From Malachius bipustulatus (taxonomy: Eukaryota; Arthropoda; Insecta; Coleoptera; Melyridae), in the NCBI GenBank assembly GCA_910589415.1, contig OU342634.1, positions 42,028,723-42,092,722 of the forward strand: 64,000 nucleotides of DNA. The letters are read 5' to 3'. Shown in pieces: positions 12,689-24,700 of the stretch (position 1 is its first letter; each line of letters begins with the position of its first letter). The translations under genes and the position numbers were made by a program. The notes under the pieces were generated by a model that worked only from the letters and a program-made list of their open reading frames with translations, searched no databases and was not told the DNA's origin.

Positions 12689-14550
12689 CTACATATAAAC
12701 AGTACAGAAGGGGTGTTTCTTATCACATTTGTCTCCATTTTCGGCAACATCTTCAAGGCTTGGCAAAAAGGAAAACATCGCTTGGATTCCTCTGTTTATG
12801 GAAGCGTTTCTGGGCATGTCTAGAGAACGTTGCATAGCCCAAACGAATGGAGAAGCTTTACATACTAACAGCTGCACACAGTCAGTTTCTTCGTCTAGGG
12901 AACGCTCCTGAATCATTTTAGTTAACATTAAGATTCACTCATAAATAACAAAAAGTACACAAACCTATTCTATTAATACAGACAAATTCAAAATATTAAC
13001 ATTGTCAAGCTTATTATCAATATACAGTGTGTCTACGTAAGTTGGAGTCATATGGACACCTTTTTTATTAAACGTTTTAGAAAAATAATCCTTCATAGAG
13101 AGTTTTGCTTCGTCTTAAACCTAAAATCAGACATACAATTTTTGCAGCGGTCCAAAGAATAAAGAACCTTTATTTTCGACAATTTCAAAAATTGTTATTC
13201 GAAAAAGTTCCTCAGAATTTCACACAACATTCAAATAGGTACACAATAAAACACTACTGAAAACGTTTCTCTTTGATAAAACACATATTTGATGAATTGC
13301 ATATTTGAATGAATATACCTACTATATATGTTTTTAATGGCATGTTCTGTATTTTTTAGGATTATGGATTTTTCGTCACACATAGGGTTGACTCTCAGTA
13401 CGATCCTATACCTACTTAACAATAATTCTTAATGGTTTTCGAGGCATTTCAATTTTTTTTTCGAAAATTCAGGATTTTCGGAAATAAATACTTTTGTTTT
13501 AACCTAAATATTTTTGTGCAAATCTGATTTGAGCCACATTTATGGACAATCTTCGAGTAACAATTTTAGTGAGCTGTGTTATCAAAAAACCATTGAACAC
13601 CCTGTATTTTTTTCTATTTTTTAGAAGAAAATTTAAATTCCTCCCGATAAGTAAAGGCATTAAAATCGTACCTTTGAATCAAAAATAATTTTAAAATATA
13701 AAAAAAAAATTAAATATGCATGGTACCTACTTATGTGAATTCAAATTAGGGGAGCACTACCATATTCGCTGACTATAAAACAATATGAGAAATCGTCATT
13801 ATAAAAAAATAATTACGAAAAATTACGTGCATGAATTGAGAATATTTTATTACAAAAATGTTATTGTAATTTTCATCAAATTTCATAGTTTTTTTTCATT
13901 TATCATTTATCAAAATTGAGGTAGGTATGTATTTAAAAAGTATTGAGAATTATTTGGGCATAAACTTACCTTGATATGTTCGATAATATGACGAGGCAAC
14001 GCAGGATCTCTGGCAAGAGTGAGAAGTTCGATCACTTTTGGACTTTTAAGAAGCCAGTCCTTTGGAGTTCCAGGGGATAAACTACGGGACGTTGTAAGTA
14101 GAGATGGTGGAAATGAAGAAAACTGAGCCCCAATCTATAATTAAAAAAAATTATAAGCACTATCGAAAAAATAATATTATATTCAAATAAAAATATTATT
14201 ACTGGCGGGGAGTGATATATAACTATACATACCATTTGCGCGAAAAATATAACAGCATTGACAGCTATAGCACCAATTTTCTTGACATCAAACCCTAAAA
14301 TTCTCAAAAGTCCAGAAAAGATACTTCCATTATCGTCTGGATTTATTTTCTCGTGTCGTTTGGAAGCAAACGCTTCGTTCACAAGCTTTGCTACTTCACC
14401 AGCGTGATCGAGACCCATTAATTTTCCGGCCATTTTGAAACCATTTTTGATTTTGGAAAATATGCCACCTTGAGTTGTCGATTCTTCTTGCGCGTTGCAT
14501 TGAATTTTACTTAAACTAAGCACTGATAGTGCCAACACTACCACTTTCAT
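12689..14550 (-). CDS. Unrecognised secreted four-cysteine protein, 3 exons, 233 aa
   Basis: Exons on the minus strand are 14233-14550, 13970-14134 and 12689-12907, all phase 0 and all with GT donors and AG acceptors (318, 165 and 219 bases). The start at 14550 is chosen because it opens a clear signal peptide, MKVVVLALSVLSLSKIQCNA. The same frame extends upstream to 14637, but an acceptor-like CAG just upstream of 14550 suggests that part is a 5' UTR intron boundary. Exon 1 then encodes an amphipathic Gly/Lys segment and ends in a hydrophobic stretch (IGAIAVNAVIFFAQM). The C-terminal exon has four cysteines spaced as C-x6-C, then a long gap, then C-x7-C next to the C terminus. I do not recognise the family. 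It is divergently paired with the plus-strand gene at 15434, with 883 bases between starts, which suggests shared control. Intron 2 carries a foldback element. Confidence 0.75.
13025..13604. mobile_element. TA-flanked inverted-end element in an intron
   Basis: It begins CAGTGTGTCTACG and ends GAACACCCTG, both flanked by TA. The ends resemble the other CAGGGTG/CACCCTG elements in the window, but the inner parts are not an obvious long palindrome. It lies in intron 2 of the minus-strand gene at 12689-14550. Only the short ends support the call. Confidence 0.5.
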
Positions 14551-15433
14551 TTTAGAAGTAGGTACCCAATCTGAAATAGATCGATGTGTGTCAGAGATGG
14601 TTCTTGAATGAATACGAGTTTGTCGGTAAGTCTTCATAAAATGGATCTTCCATCACATTAATGTCGCCTTGATTTGGTAGCTTCACACGTTAATTGCGTA
14701 AAACAGTTATTAAGATTTTGTTCTAAATGTCTTGTAATAAGTCAACTGAACTGTATCAGGTTCATACAGAAGTGACGATTATCTCTTCTATGAATATGTG
14801 TCTATTGTTTGTGTGAATGCAAAACTTTTCCGGTACAACGGAATATATAATGAATCATTTTCTCCATCAGGGTTATCCTCAATTTCTTTTATTTCGTCCT
14901 GTAAATGAAGCCATTTTGGTGATTTTTTTTCAAGTCATTTTTGTTACCATTCATAGCGATCCCGAGACAGGCGATTCTTGTTTGAAAGGTTACATTTTTT
15001 GACCTACAACTGATATATGCATCACTCACCCGCTCGTTCCTGTTAGTAGCACCCTTAAGAAGTCTGCAAAGTAGGATAACCCACACTGTGATATCTCCTT
15101 TAAAAAAATGTATACAGTATACAGGATATTTTGTTATACTTACCTGTACCTATATACAATATTTAAAAAAAATTTATTATCTCTAAGACATATTTATGCA
15201 TATTTTCTGAATCAACAACCGTGACTTCATCTCCTGCTAATGATCTTCAAGTACCAAAACGTGATGCTCTAAAACGACAGTCACGTTTCCATAATTCGAA
15301 TCATTAATGCAGCTTAACCACCCCGGTATGTAGGTAATAGCACAATAATTTAAGCCATAATATCTAGAATACTAGTTCACACACGTACATAGAACAAAAT
15401 GATCGACGACAGTTTTATACTCACCTCTTCCCT

Positions 15434-17273
15434 ATGAAGATGTTCAAGTTTAAGACATGGTGCTTAGCGATTGTTATGATTATTATCAAACAGTGCCATA
15501 CTCAAGAAAACATTCTACCAATGGCAGAAATTAAAACTTTAAGTGAATTACCATTAGATAAACTATTAACAGCGAAAAGTTGTTTTTCTCCCGAAGCTAT
15601 CACAGATGATGAAGAGACAAAATCAGGCGATGCAGTAGCGAAAATTGAAAATAGATCTGGAATGCCTGAAGCTCTACCATTAAAAAGTTTAAAGGCAAGC
15701 GAGAGAGGTGGCCATGAACATTATGAGCATCACGAGGAATCTGGAAGTAAAAAAGGGAAATTTTCGAGTCTCCTGCAAATATCAATTACCACTCTATCTT
15801 TTCTGGCATTTGGAGGATATCTGCTATGTTTACTAGTACAAGCAGTGAAAGGTAAGTTTTTTTTATTTAAAAACAAAAAAAGATACATTTACAGGTGCAC
15901 CATTTGTGCAGGGCCCCCGTGGACTTTTTTCCGGTATAGATATCGTCACATTTTTGGATTTGTCCTCCTTTAAAAAGTTTCATGAATCTGTTAATTTTTT
16001 GCGTATCGCTTTAGTCTTAGTCGTTCAGAATCACGACAAATAATTTTTTGAAACTTTTAATGGATCATAACTTGATTTTTGATTTATTAGTCATATCTAG
16101 CGTTCAATTTTACATGTTTTTTTATTTTTTTTCTCCAAAGTTAGTAATGATTTGGAGGGTAGTCCGAATTTAATGAAAAATCTACATAAGTCTCATCGTT
16201 ATTTACTGTAGAGCGTGCCATGAAAAAAACTAGCTACCTACATAATTTCTGTTAAATTCTGACATTACGTCAAAGTTGCATCTATTTTAGTCCATGTTTT
16301 GATTTTGACGAGAAAGTATATTAATCAAAATAAGGGAAGCTCAAACTCTTGTGCAATGTATTCCTCAGTTATTTTTAAAAATGAGCCATTAACTGCGTCA
16401 AATGTGTCATGATCATTGTTGCGAAAAACCTCTCCATTTCTTTCTTGCTAATTTTCCCTGGTATAGTGATTTAATTTCAGTTTTGTATGGCCGATCGTGA
16501 TCAACGTTCCGAAGAAAAAAATCCAGTTTGAATAAGTCCATAACATCTCTCAAATTTTTCATTCAAAGATTCCGGAATTCGGTTATTACGCGAATGAGCA
16601 CCATCATAGTAAAACCATAGGCTTCTAGTAAGACACAGGGGCAAATCTTCCAAGTAAAATTGAAAATCGTTCTGCAGAAAGTCGCCAATAGAATTTAGAT
16701 ATTGAACATGTTCTTGCTGTTCTTGATGAAATCATTTTAATGTAAACCCATGCAACAGTTTGATATAATGCGAATGAAATTTATTTGTACAGATTGCATG
16801 ATGACCAAATATTTGGTCATTACAAGAAAGCAGCAATTTACACTGTGTTGAGTTTATTCGTTTATTTAAACACGAGAAAGTCTCCAAACCATGGTCTCCT
16901 AACCATATTCGTTATGTTCAATTATTCTATATCGAAGTGTTTATTTTCAGGTAAAACAATGGACATGATGGGAACGACAATGATGTCTATGACTTACATA
17001 AGACCTGTGATAATTAGAGCACCTGTTCGAAGACGAACAACAAGACGACCAACCAGGAAAAAACCACAAAAGGGTTCCGGGAACAGGAGACCAGGTTATA
17101 GCAGTGTTAACAAAAGACCCAGAAGTAAACGTGATGCTAAGATGGACTTTAAGTTGGGAGAAATAGATGCAGAAAATATGTACCACACTTTGATTAGTTT
17201 GTCAGAAGCTTATACAAAGTATCACACAATCGACTACAAACATTTCAATTATACAAGATCAGTAAGATTTTAA
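15434..17273 (+). CDS. Unrecognised signal-peptide membrane protein with Arg-rich tail, 2 exons, 246 aa
   Basis: Exons are 15434-15851 and 16951-17273; the donor is AAAG|GTAAGT, the acceptor is TTTTCAG|GT, phase 1, and the joined frame ends with TAA at 17271. Residues 1-24 form a signal peptide (hydrophobic core LAIVMIII ending near CHTQ). Residues 25-110 are polar and acidic with a His/Glu cluster (GGHEHYEHHEE). Residues about 113-137 are a single membrane segment. The tail from 140 onward is very rich in Arg and Lys (RAPVRRRTTRRPTRKKP at 162-178) and contains RSKR at 197-200, a furin-type cleavage consensus. No domain is recognised. It is head-to-head with the secreted-protein gene at 12689-14550, so the two may be co-expressed; that is inference. 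Confidence 0.75.
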
Positions 17274-17439
17274 TAGAAAGACTGCCGAGGGTTATTTGTT
17301 TAAGCGTTATTTTATATCTCGACATTTTTTTACTAGGTAGGTAGGCATAAAATGGACTATTCGCTTATGATATGAAGAATCTCAAGAATCTGGGACAATG
17401 TTTTAAATTTGATATCCTCATGATATTTTGTTTTCCCCT

Positions 17440-17690
17440 TGTGATGGTTCTGATAGCGCGGGCGGTTGACACTGCCACTGTCTGAGGTTCAAATCCCAGC
17501 TCGGCATACATTTTGGATTTGTTAAAATTAAATTTATTTATTATTTGAAATCTATTTATAAATAGAAAATTTGTGTCTGGCTAAATGAGCGCGATCTCGA
17601 AGTCAAATTACCAGAGTGAAGCGACTATGTCTTACCTACACAGTTAAGACCGATGTTCCCTCTTTAAAAAAAAGGTTTTGATTATTGTGT
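17440..17690 (+). repeat. tRNA-derived SINE candidate
   Basis: The segment has a pol III B-box-like string GGTTCAAATCCC at about 17490, preceded at tRNA-like spacing by an A-box-like TGATAGCGCGGGCGG. This tRNA-like head is followed by a non-tRNA body and an A-run (about 17664-17673). That order is the usual layout of a SINE. It lies just past the stop codon of the preceding gene and may be within its 3' UTR. The acceptor stem does not pair cleanly, so a functional tRNA is unlikely. Confidence 0.55.
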
Positions 17691-18688
17691 GATGTTAATG
17701 ACTATTATTTATTCAGGATAGTTAGTATCACATAAGGTTAAAGAGAGAGCAAGAGATCACCTTTCCAATCATAGTTAATCTTCATTATTATGAATTTAGA
17801 ATTTGATCTGCGTTTCTTTTGATATTTAAAAAATTAGTACACAAATGTTCACATACTTATGAAGCAATAATTATGAAAAAGAAAGGTGAAATGAAGATAT
17901 TGTGCGACAAGTTGAAGAATTATCTGAAGAACCACAAAATTGGAACGTCACTGATGGTATATCAAAGCCACCATTCTGAGTTGATTTGGTTCATATACAA
18001 CTGACAGTTTTGACAACACGTTAAAATAAAAGAAATAAAAAGGTCTGCAGAAAATCTTGTCTATTTAATAATAAATTATTGTGAAATGTGATTTTTTAGA
18101 ATAAAGTTATTTATAATGTTCTCTTCTCATTTGTGACATGAATATGACTAAATTTAGATTTCATATTTATGCGGTAGGCTTGTATTGTATTTGGTATGGG
18201 GATGCATCCACACTATACTTTGTTGTACTGCATGGCACTGGACCAGAAAACGTTTCTGCCCTCCCCATGCAGAATATACAAGTTTAGTCATTTCTGACAG
18301 GGTTAGGTAGTTGAAAAAGAGTCCATTCCTACCAACTGATTTTATACAGGTACTTGACAAAATGTCAATTTTGCAAAATGTTGCATCACTGTTGCAGTTA
18401 ATCCTCTTTCGGGAGTCCAAATGACAGATGATGTAATGATCCATCAATCAGAAGATAACTCATGCGACAAACAGTTTAGCCAATTATCCAAGTCCTCTTT
18501 TACAAGAGTATAAAATTATTACGTTCGCTTTTTACGACATGGTACACAATTTTTCTTATAAAAATTATTCCTCGATACTGCGCAGTAGGTATATGATAAA
18601 TCAATCGCACTGATGCATACGTAAAGGATACCTTATCTGTATTATAGTATTGCTTACATTAAAAAAAATATGACTGAAGTAATTTACA
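17691..18688. other. No gene recognised between convergent genes
   Basis: The frames at 17819-18004 (plus) and 18154-18447 (minus) have no family resemblance. AATAAA strings near 18024-18035 and 18100 could serve as polyadenylation signals for the plus-strand gene ending at 17273, but nothing decides between them. Confidence 0.4.
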
Positions 18689-18694
18689 TTTATT
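18689..18694 (-). terminator. Polyadenylation signal for the sphingomyelinase gene
   Basis: AATAAA on the minus strand, 56 bases past the TGA stop at 18750. Position and hexamer are as expected for a short 3' UTR. Confidence 0.6.
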
Positions 18695-18749
18695 TTACAA
18701 AAACTGGTAATAATTAAAAAAAATAATTTATCATTAAAATTCATTACAA

Positions 18750-21700
18750 TCATCGCTGTACTGATTCAACTCCAAAGTCTACTTCTAGATCGTTACATAA
18801 ACTCCTTCTATTGTGAGATTTGCCGGATTTCAAGTCGCACAAAATCTGTAGCTTACAAGTGGGATCATCGCAGGAAGGTCTTGTTGGACTATCTCGAAAA
18901 TAATACCTGAAAAAAAAGAATAAGTCTTTGCTAATCTAGAATTCAAAAACGGACTTACTTATAAAACAAATCAAAAAGATCAGAGTCGTGTACGAGTTTT
19001 TGTTGTAGTTTGCTCCATGCATCTGGTCTAAGACTTTCCAAACCGTAAGCATCTTTGGCTGAGTAAAGTTTATACCACTCAGGTTCTCCTATATCATTAT
19101 CATTCGCCTTAGATAAATCCGTGGTCCATGTTTCATGATCAATCACTTCCTGGAATTTTAATCAATTAATTGTTAAATATTCCATTTTTAATAACCTCGA
19201 CTTACTCTTGTGGTTTCATTATGATCTCCGTCAATGTAGTAAATTCTGTAAGCTGGGTTGAAGTCTTCATAAGTAGTAACTGATGGAGCCAAATACGCTA
19301 CATTTGTTGCTCTACCTGTCAAAATATACATTAATGTAGGTACTGTAAAGTTGTAAAATGTAAAATTATTTTTTGATAACTTACTGAATTCCTTTATATC
19401 ATAAAATAGCTCAAATTCATCAGCGTGAGTGTGACCATAAAATTGTGCCACAATTGTATCTTCAAATCTATTCACAATTTCGTAGAAATTTTCAGACCAA
19501 ACTTTCATGCAATCATAGTTACCAGGAGGAATGTGTCCTGCAAACAATGTTAAGTACTCTCTCTATTACCTACTGGACTTTTTGACAAACAGTTCTTACC
19601 AATTAAATGTACTTTTTCCCCTTTATTTTCAGCTTGTTGCAATTCATATACCAGCCATTTAAGCTCATGTGCAGGATCCGTACTGTTTAAGAGAAGCCAC
19701 CTATGAGAGAAAAAAATTTAATCAGAATTTCTTTTTTTAACAACATGTTCATACAGATAAACTCACCAGCTCAGTGTATGACAATAATTAGTGTTCAGTC
19801 CCAGAATCCTGAATCCAGGTCTTACGAGGACAGAGTAGAATCCCCCGTGCGCCACAGTCTCCCCGGCTGAAGCCGGCAGCCACATACGCCACTGGTCCAC
19901 AACTAGAGAGTATAACCATTCGATGTCGTGCTCTGGAGGTGCCCAAGGCGGAGGAAAATTACCAGCAGGTGAGGATTCATGATTACCCAGGGCCGGAAAT
20001 ACGGGGGTTGTTGGAAAGTGACGATAGAGAAGCTCGACGGTGGCGCGGATGACATCAGAGTTTCCCGAACGAGTTTGTTTCCAGATATCATGGGGTGGAA
20101 GGTCGCCTGTCCAGAGAATGTAATCGATGTCCTGTGGGTTAAGATTGTCTATTAAAAAATTCTATGCCATGTTTTAACAATAATATAAGACGGCTACGGA
20201 ATAAAATCTTTCGGAAAGCATTTTAAATGACTACCTAATATCTCAAAAAAATGTGAGTAAAGATTGGTTGCATTTTGTAAAATTATAGCTTATATTTCGT
20301 CATTGTGGCCACAAAAAAATTACATACACCTACATATAGGTACATAAGAAAAACAGCGTATCTGGGCCACATACTCCGTAATGATAAATACTCCTTCTTG
20401 CACGTAATCATGCAGGGAAGAATAAAAGGGAGAAAGGGCGTAGGAAGAAAAAAAATCTTGGCTGAGGAATATCAGAGATTGGACTAACCTCAGTGTGGAA
20501 CAAATATTTCACGTTGCAAGGGATAGGAAAGCGTTTAAAGAAGTGATCGCCAACCTTCGATAAAGAAGACGGCACTATGAAGAAGAAGAAGTGTGAAGTA
20601 ATCCAATTTACAAGAGAAAAAATTCAGTTTACTGCAGTTGTTCGATGTTATAGGCTCACACCGCTTGTCTTTTCCATTACACAACCTATTTTCCAAGACC
20701 ACCATCCCTAAAAGTTGATCTATACTTACACTGTGTGTTTCTGCAATATGTTTGAACATATTTTCCAATAAATTCAATGGCGTGTCGCATTTTTTGTAGC
20801 TACCCCACCTAAAAGAATAATAATTCGTGTAATATTTATTGCTAAACAGGCATATTGAAAATTTAAGTGATTTCGTGAAATTTAGTCGCGTTCCATGGCG
20901 CGGAACTTGACGAGCCTAGTTTGTAACTCGCCAAGTCACGCGCCATGGGAGCGGCAAGGCTCTGTGACTCGGCTAAGTGACTCGGTATCCCCTTCGGCTA
21001 GATTTTAGGTACAACGCAGGCTCGACTTTTAAAGCGCGTTCCCACGAAACTGGCTTGCCGAGGCGATGGTTTTAAAATGACGACTCAACAACCCTGAAGT
21101 TGAATCCAGCTATGAAAGTCTGTACACGTCAATCAGATCACATAATTATAGTTTATAAACTAAGAAAAATTTCATTGAAATCTAAGAATCCTAATTTTAC
21201 ATACTTTCCAGCAAGAATTGGCTCATCAAAATCGGGTGGAGTACTATTTTCTCTACAGCATAAAGGGTCCTTGCAATTCGAAATGGAACCAACTGTGTAT
21301 TCTGGATCGAAATGCGTATCTGATATTTGAAGTACTTTGAAAGTTGGCAGTCCTGGCTGGAATTTAATCGAAAATTTAAAATCAAAACAGTCGCAGCTAA
21401 ATTATTTTCAATCACTTAAAAGTAGAAATTAGTGCAACTTAATCAAGTAAAAAGGTCTTAAAATGTATTTTCAAGGATTTTAGTTTAAAAATTAGTTTTA
21501 ATTAAAAATAATGGTAAAACCTTGCAAAAAGATAGTTTCACTTGTTCCATCGTCATTTGCTACTTATATTATATAGGCGATTTTGTGGTTAATGGGAAAT
21601 TTATCCAGATTCGAACCCTAAGAAAGAACACCATTAGAACTACCATTAGAACATTAGAAATTTCAACATTTAGTGTACCTACTCCTGTAACAATGAAGAA

Positions 21701-24700
21701 GAAGATGAACAAAACAACCATTTCTCTTTCTCTCTAATGTTTATGCCTATTTTAAATAGAGTGAAATTCTAACATACTCATATGAGCTGAATATGACCTC
21801 ATATGACCTCATATGAGGAGCTGAAATTTCTGTCAAGTCCTGAAGAAATCTTAAACGGGAAAGACTAGGAATCGCACCTCTGAGGAACACCACTAAAATT
21901 TCACTCTATCTATTTTGACTTTTTTAAAATTCACCCTCGTGATTTAGTTGCTCATCTTTTGTTGCTATCTCTTTAATAAATATAAAAATGAAATCAAACA
22001 TTATTAATAATAAAATAAATGTCGTTCTCATTTTAATAAGTAGAGTTAATAATGCTCCTCCAATTCCAGAAATTACTGTAGTTTCAGAAACCCCAATACC
22101 GCTCCCTCTATGATTGAGTAGTGAATGAATAGGCATCGAGAGTCGTGGATTCACTCCATAACATTAGTTACCTATGATTATTGCTGAATTAAGATGTTAA
22201 ATTTCACAATTTTCAATTCAAAACAAAATATACACCTACCTAAAATGAATTGTATCTAAATTCGAAAGCAGCCTGTATGGATAGTGTGAAAATCCATCTT
22301 TTAATAAAATGATATTATTTTCTTGTACGGAAAATAGATAAAAATGCGTAAAAAAGTTTCTCCGGTGTAGTTGGTTATTTCCATGAATATGAATATACTT
22401 TGACGTCTGTATTGGACTCTTTCCTTGAATAATAAACCCATAAAGATGAATGAAAAGTGAAAAGTAGGAACCGGTTGGGTAACCGATATCGATGTGTGTA
22501 TAGTTGAAAATAAATATATTCTATAATCATTTGTAAAATATCCTCTTTTTTTATTAAATTACAACCGCATTTAAAATGATCTAACCACATTTATATGCTC
22601 ATTGGTCACCTTCGGAAGAAACTAGTGTACCTACCTATGAATGGCTGTTGGTACGAAATAAACCGCGAATTAAAAAGGAAAATTACTTAAAACTGAAATG
22701 TGAAAAAAAGCTGTTGTTTATTTCTGCGTATTTGTTTTACTAGGAATGGACAATTTAATTCATTATTATAATATAAAAAATTATTGGTTTTTCCTTTAGT
22801 ATAGGTCCGCCTTTTTTGTAGCTCGTACGCATTGAGCACAGCCTAAAATGCGTTATAAGAAGTAGGTAGTCCTTCAATCTCCAGATCCAGTTTTATATCA
22901 TTACTAATTGAAGACCTGAAGTAAATAACGGGCAAAGTGCCAAAAAGATTATTTTGTGTTATTCGATAAAAACGTTGTAAAACATGACACATTTTATTTA
23001 GAACTATTTCCCATTTTTTCAATAAACTTAACCATGGTATAAGCAGTAATCGAAATTAATTTTTGATGTAGGTCTTTTTGTTTGCAATAATAAAAAAAAA
23101 CAATTTTGATTTTCCTAGAAGGTTCTAAGTGCCATTGTATTTTTGGCTTATAGTGGTATGTGGTATAAGTGCCATACTAATTTTCCTTTTAAGATGAGCC
23201 AAGTGCCATTGTTTTGATAGGTTTAAAAGAAAGAAATTAGGTAGATTGATTTTTTTTACAAATTTCTATTCAAAAATATACATACTAAATAAGAAAAATA
23301 TTTAGTGATCTATTTTTTTTTATAAACGAATCAATTCTTCAAAAAATCCACGATTCTCTTCTTTAACATATTAAGGAATGATTTTTTTCAAGTTTTCTTT
23401 TTTTTTCATTGCTTATTTTACTTTTACATTCTAATTGTGGCAAAGTCATATTTCGAATAGTTTCTTGTGAGATATTTTTCTTGAAAACCTTTGTAGACTT
23501 AGCAGCTTCCAAATCGCTCAAAGTTTCACGAGTCTGAATATATCCTAGTCTGAGTGAATCTTTTTCAACAATGATCCATTTCGCTTTAGAAATTTGCAAA
23601 TCTTTGGTAATCAGACTTGCTTCCGCCGCCTTTTTGAAGTCAAAAAAATCTTCCGTCTGCATAACCGTGACCATGAACGGGTTTTTGGGGGTAGCATTAA
23701 CCATTACTCTTACCAAATCCATTGGAACTTCACATTTTCTCTAAGCGTTTCCTTTTCTCAATTTGGGCAAAATCTCTGTCACAGCTCAGAAACGTATGAC
23801 CCGAAACCAGGTATTTCTGATGGACCTCTTCAAAATATCCCTTCGTCACCAAATAAATGCATAGAAACAATATCATTTTATTTTTGTTTTGGGCAATGCA
23901 GTTGTCACTCCATGTCGTCAACTTTTTTTTATAAAATATTTTACATCTGACAGCTTTGTAGAAACATGACGCTATCTCATTTCCTCCTCTCCCCGATATC
24001 CCTTCGTTATCCCCGATATCCCTTCATATCCAATATGGCACGACTGGCACTTAGCCCGTTATTTACTGACAAAAAACCTCAAGTTGACACCTGCGACATC
24101 TTACGGTTAAAAATTAAAGCATTTGCTGGTGCATTTTAGCATAGCCCGTTGTTTACATTAAAGGCGATGGCACATAGCCCTTTTTAAAAGAATAAAATAA
24201 TTTTAGAGTTTTTTGGCACTTTGCCCGTTATTTACTTCAGGTCTTCAATTATTTATAATAATTTTACACGTTTGAGATTTATAACGTATGTCCTAGATAT
24301 ATGGAATAATATCTCAAATACAGGGTGAACATTATATTCCATCACGAAAAGGTTCGATAAAATTGTTCATATGAAATTTTTTTGCTATAATGATTTAAAT
24401 ATGCATCTTTCTTGTCGATAGAAATAACAAAATAATCCGAAAATAAATTACAAAATTTAATAATAAAGACAGGTTGATCCCGAAATGGCGGACACAGTAC
24501 ACAGGGTGTTGTAGAGGATGTTCAAAAAGACTGTAAATTTAAAACGAAAATGGTTTCCTCGGTCTCGTTACCAAGATATAGGGTGACATGTTATTAAAAT
24601 ATAAACCAAAATGGCAGTAAACTTTATTAAACAATCTCCACTTAAGCACACGATTTGACATAACTATATTTACGATAGTGTTTGCTTTTTTTATCGGGAA

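Noticed and set aside
14032..14637. Single 201-codon protein
   Set aside because: The frame reads through an intron (donor GTATGT after 14233, acceptor before 14134); the two-side splice restores a better joined frame ending in a Cys-rich exon.
17440..17512. Functional tRNA gene
   Set aside because: Pol III boxes are present, but the acceptor arm does not close and a SINE-type body follows.
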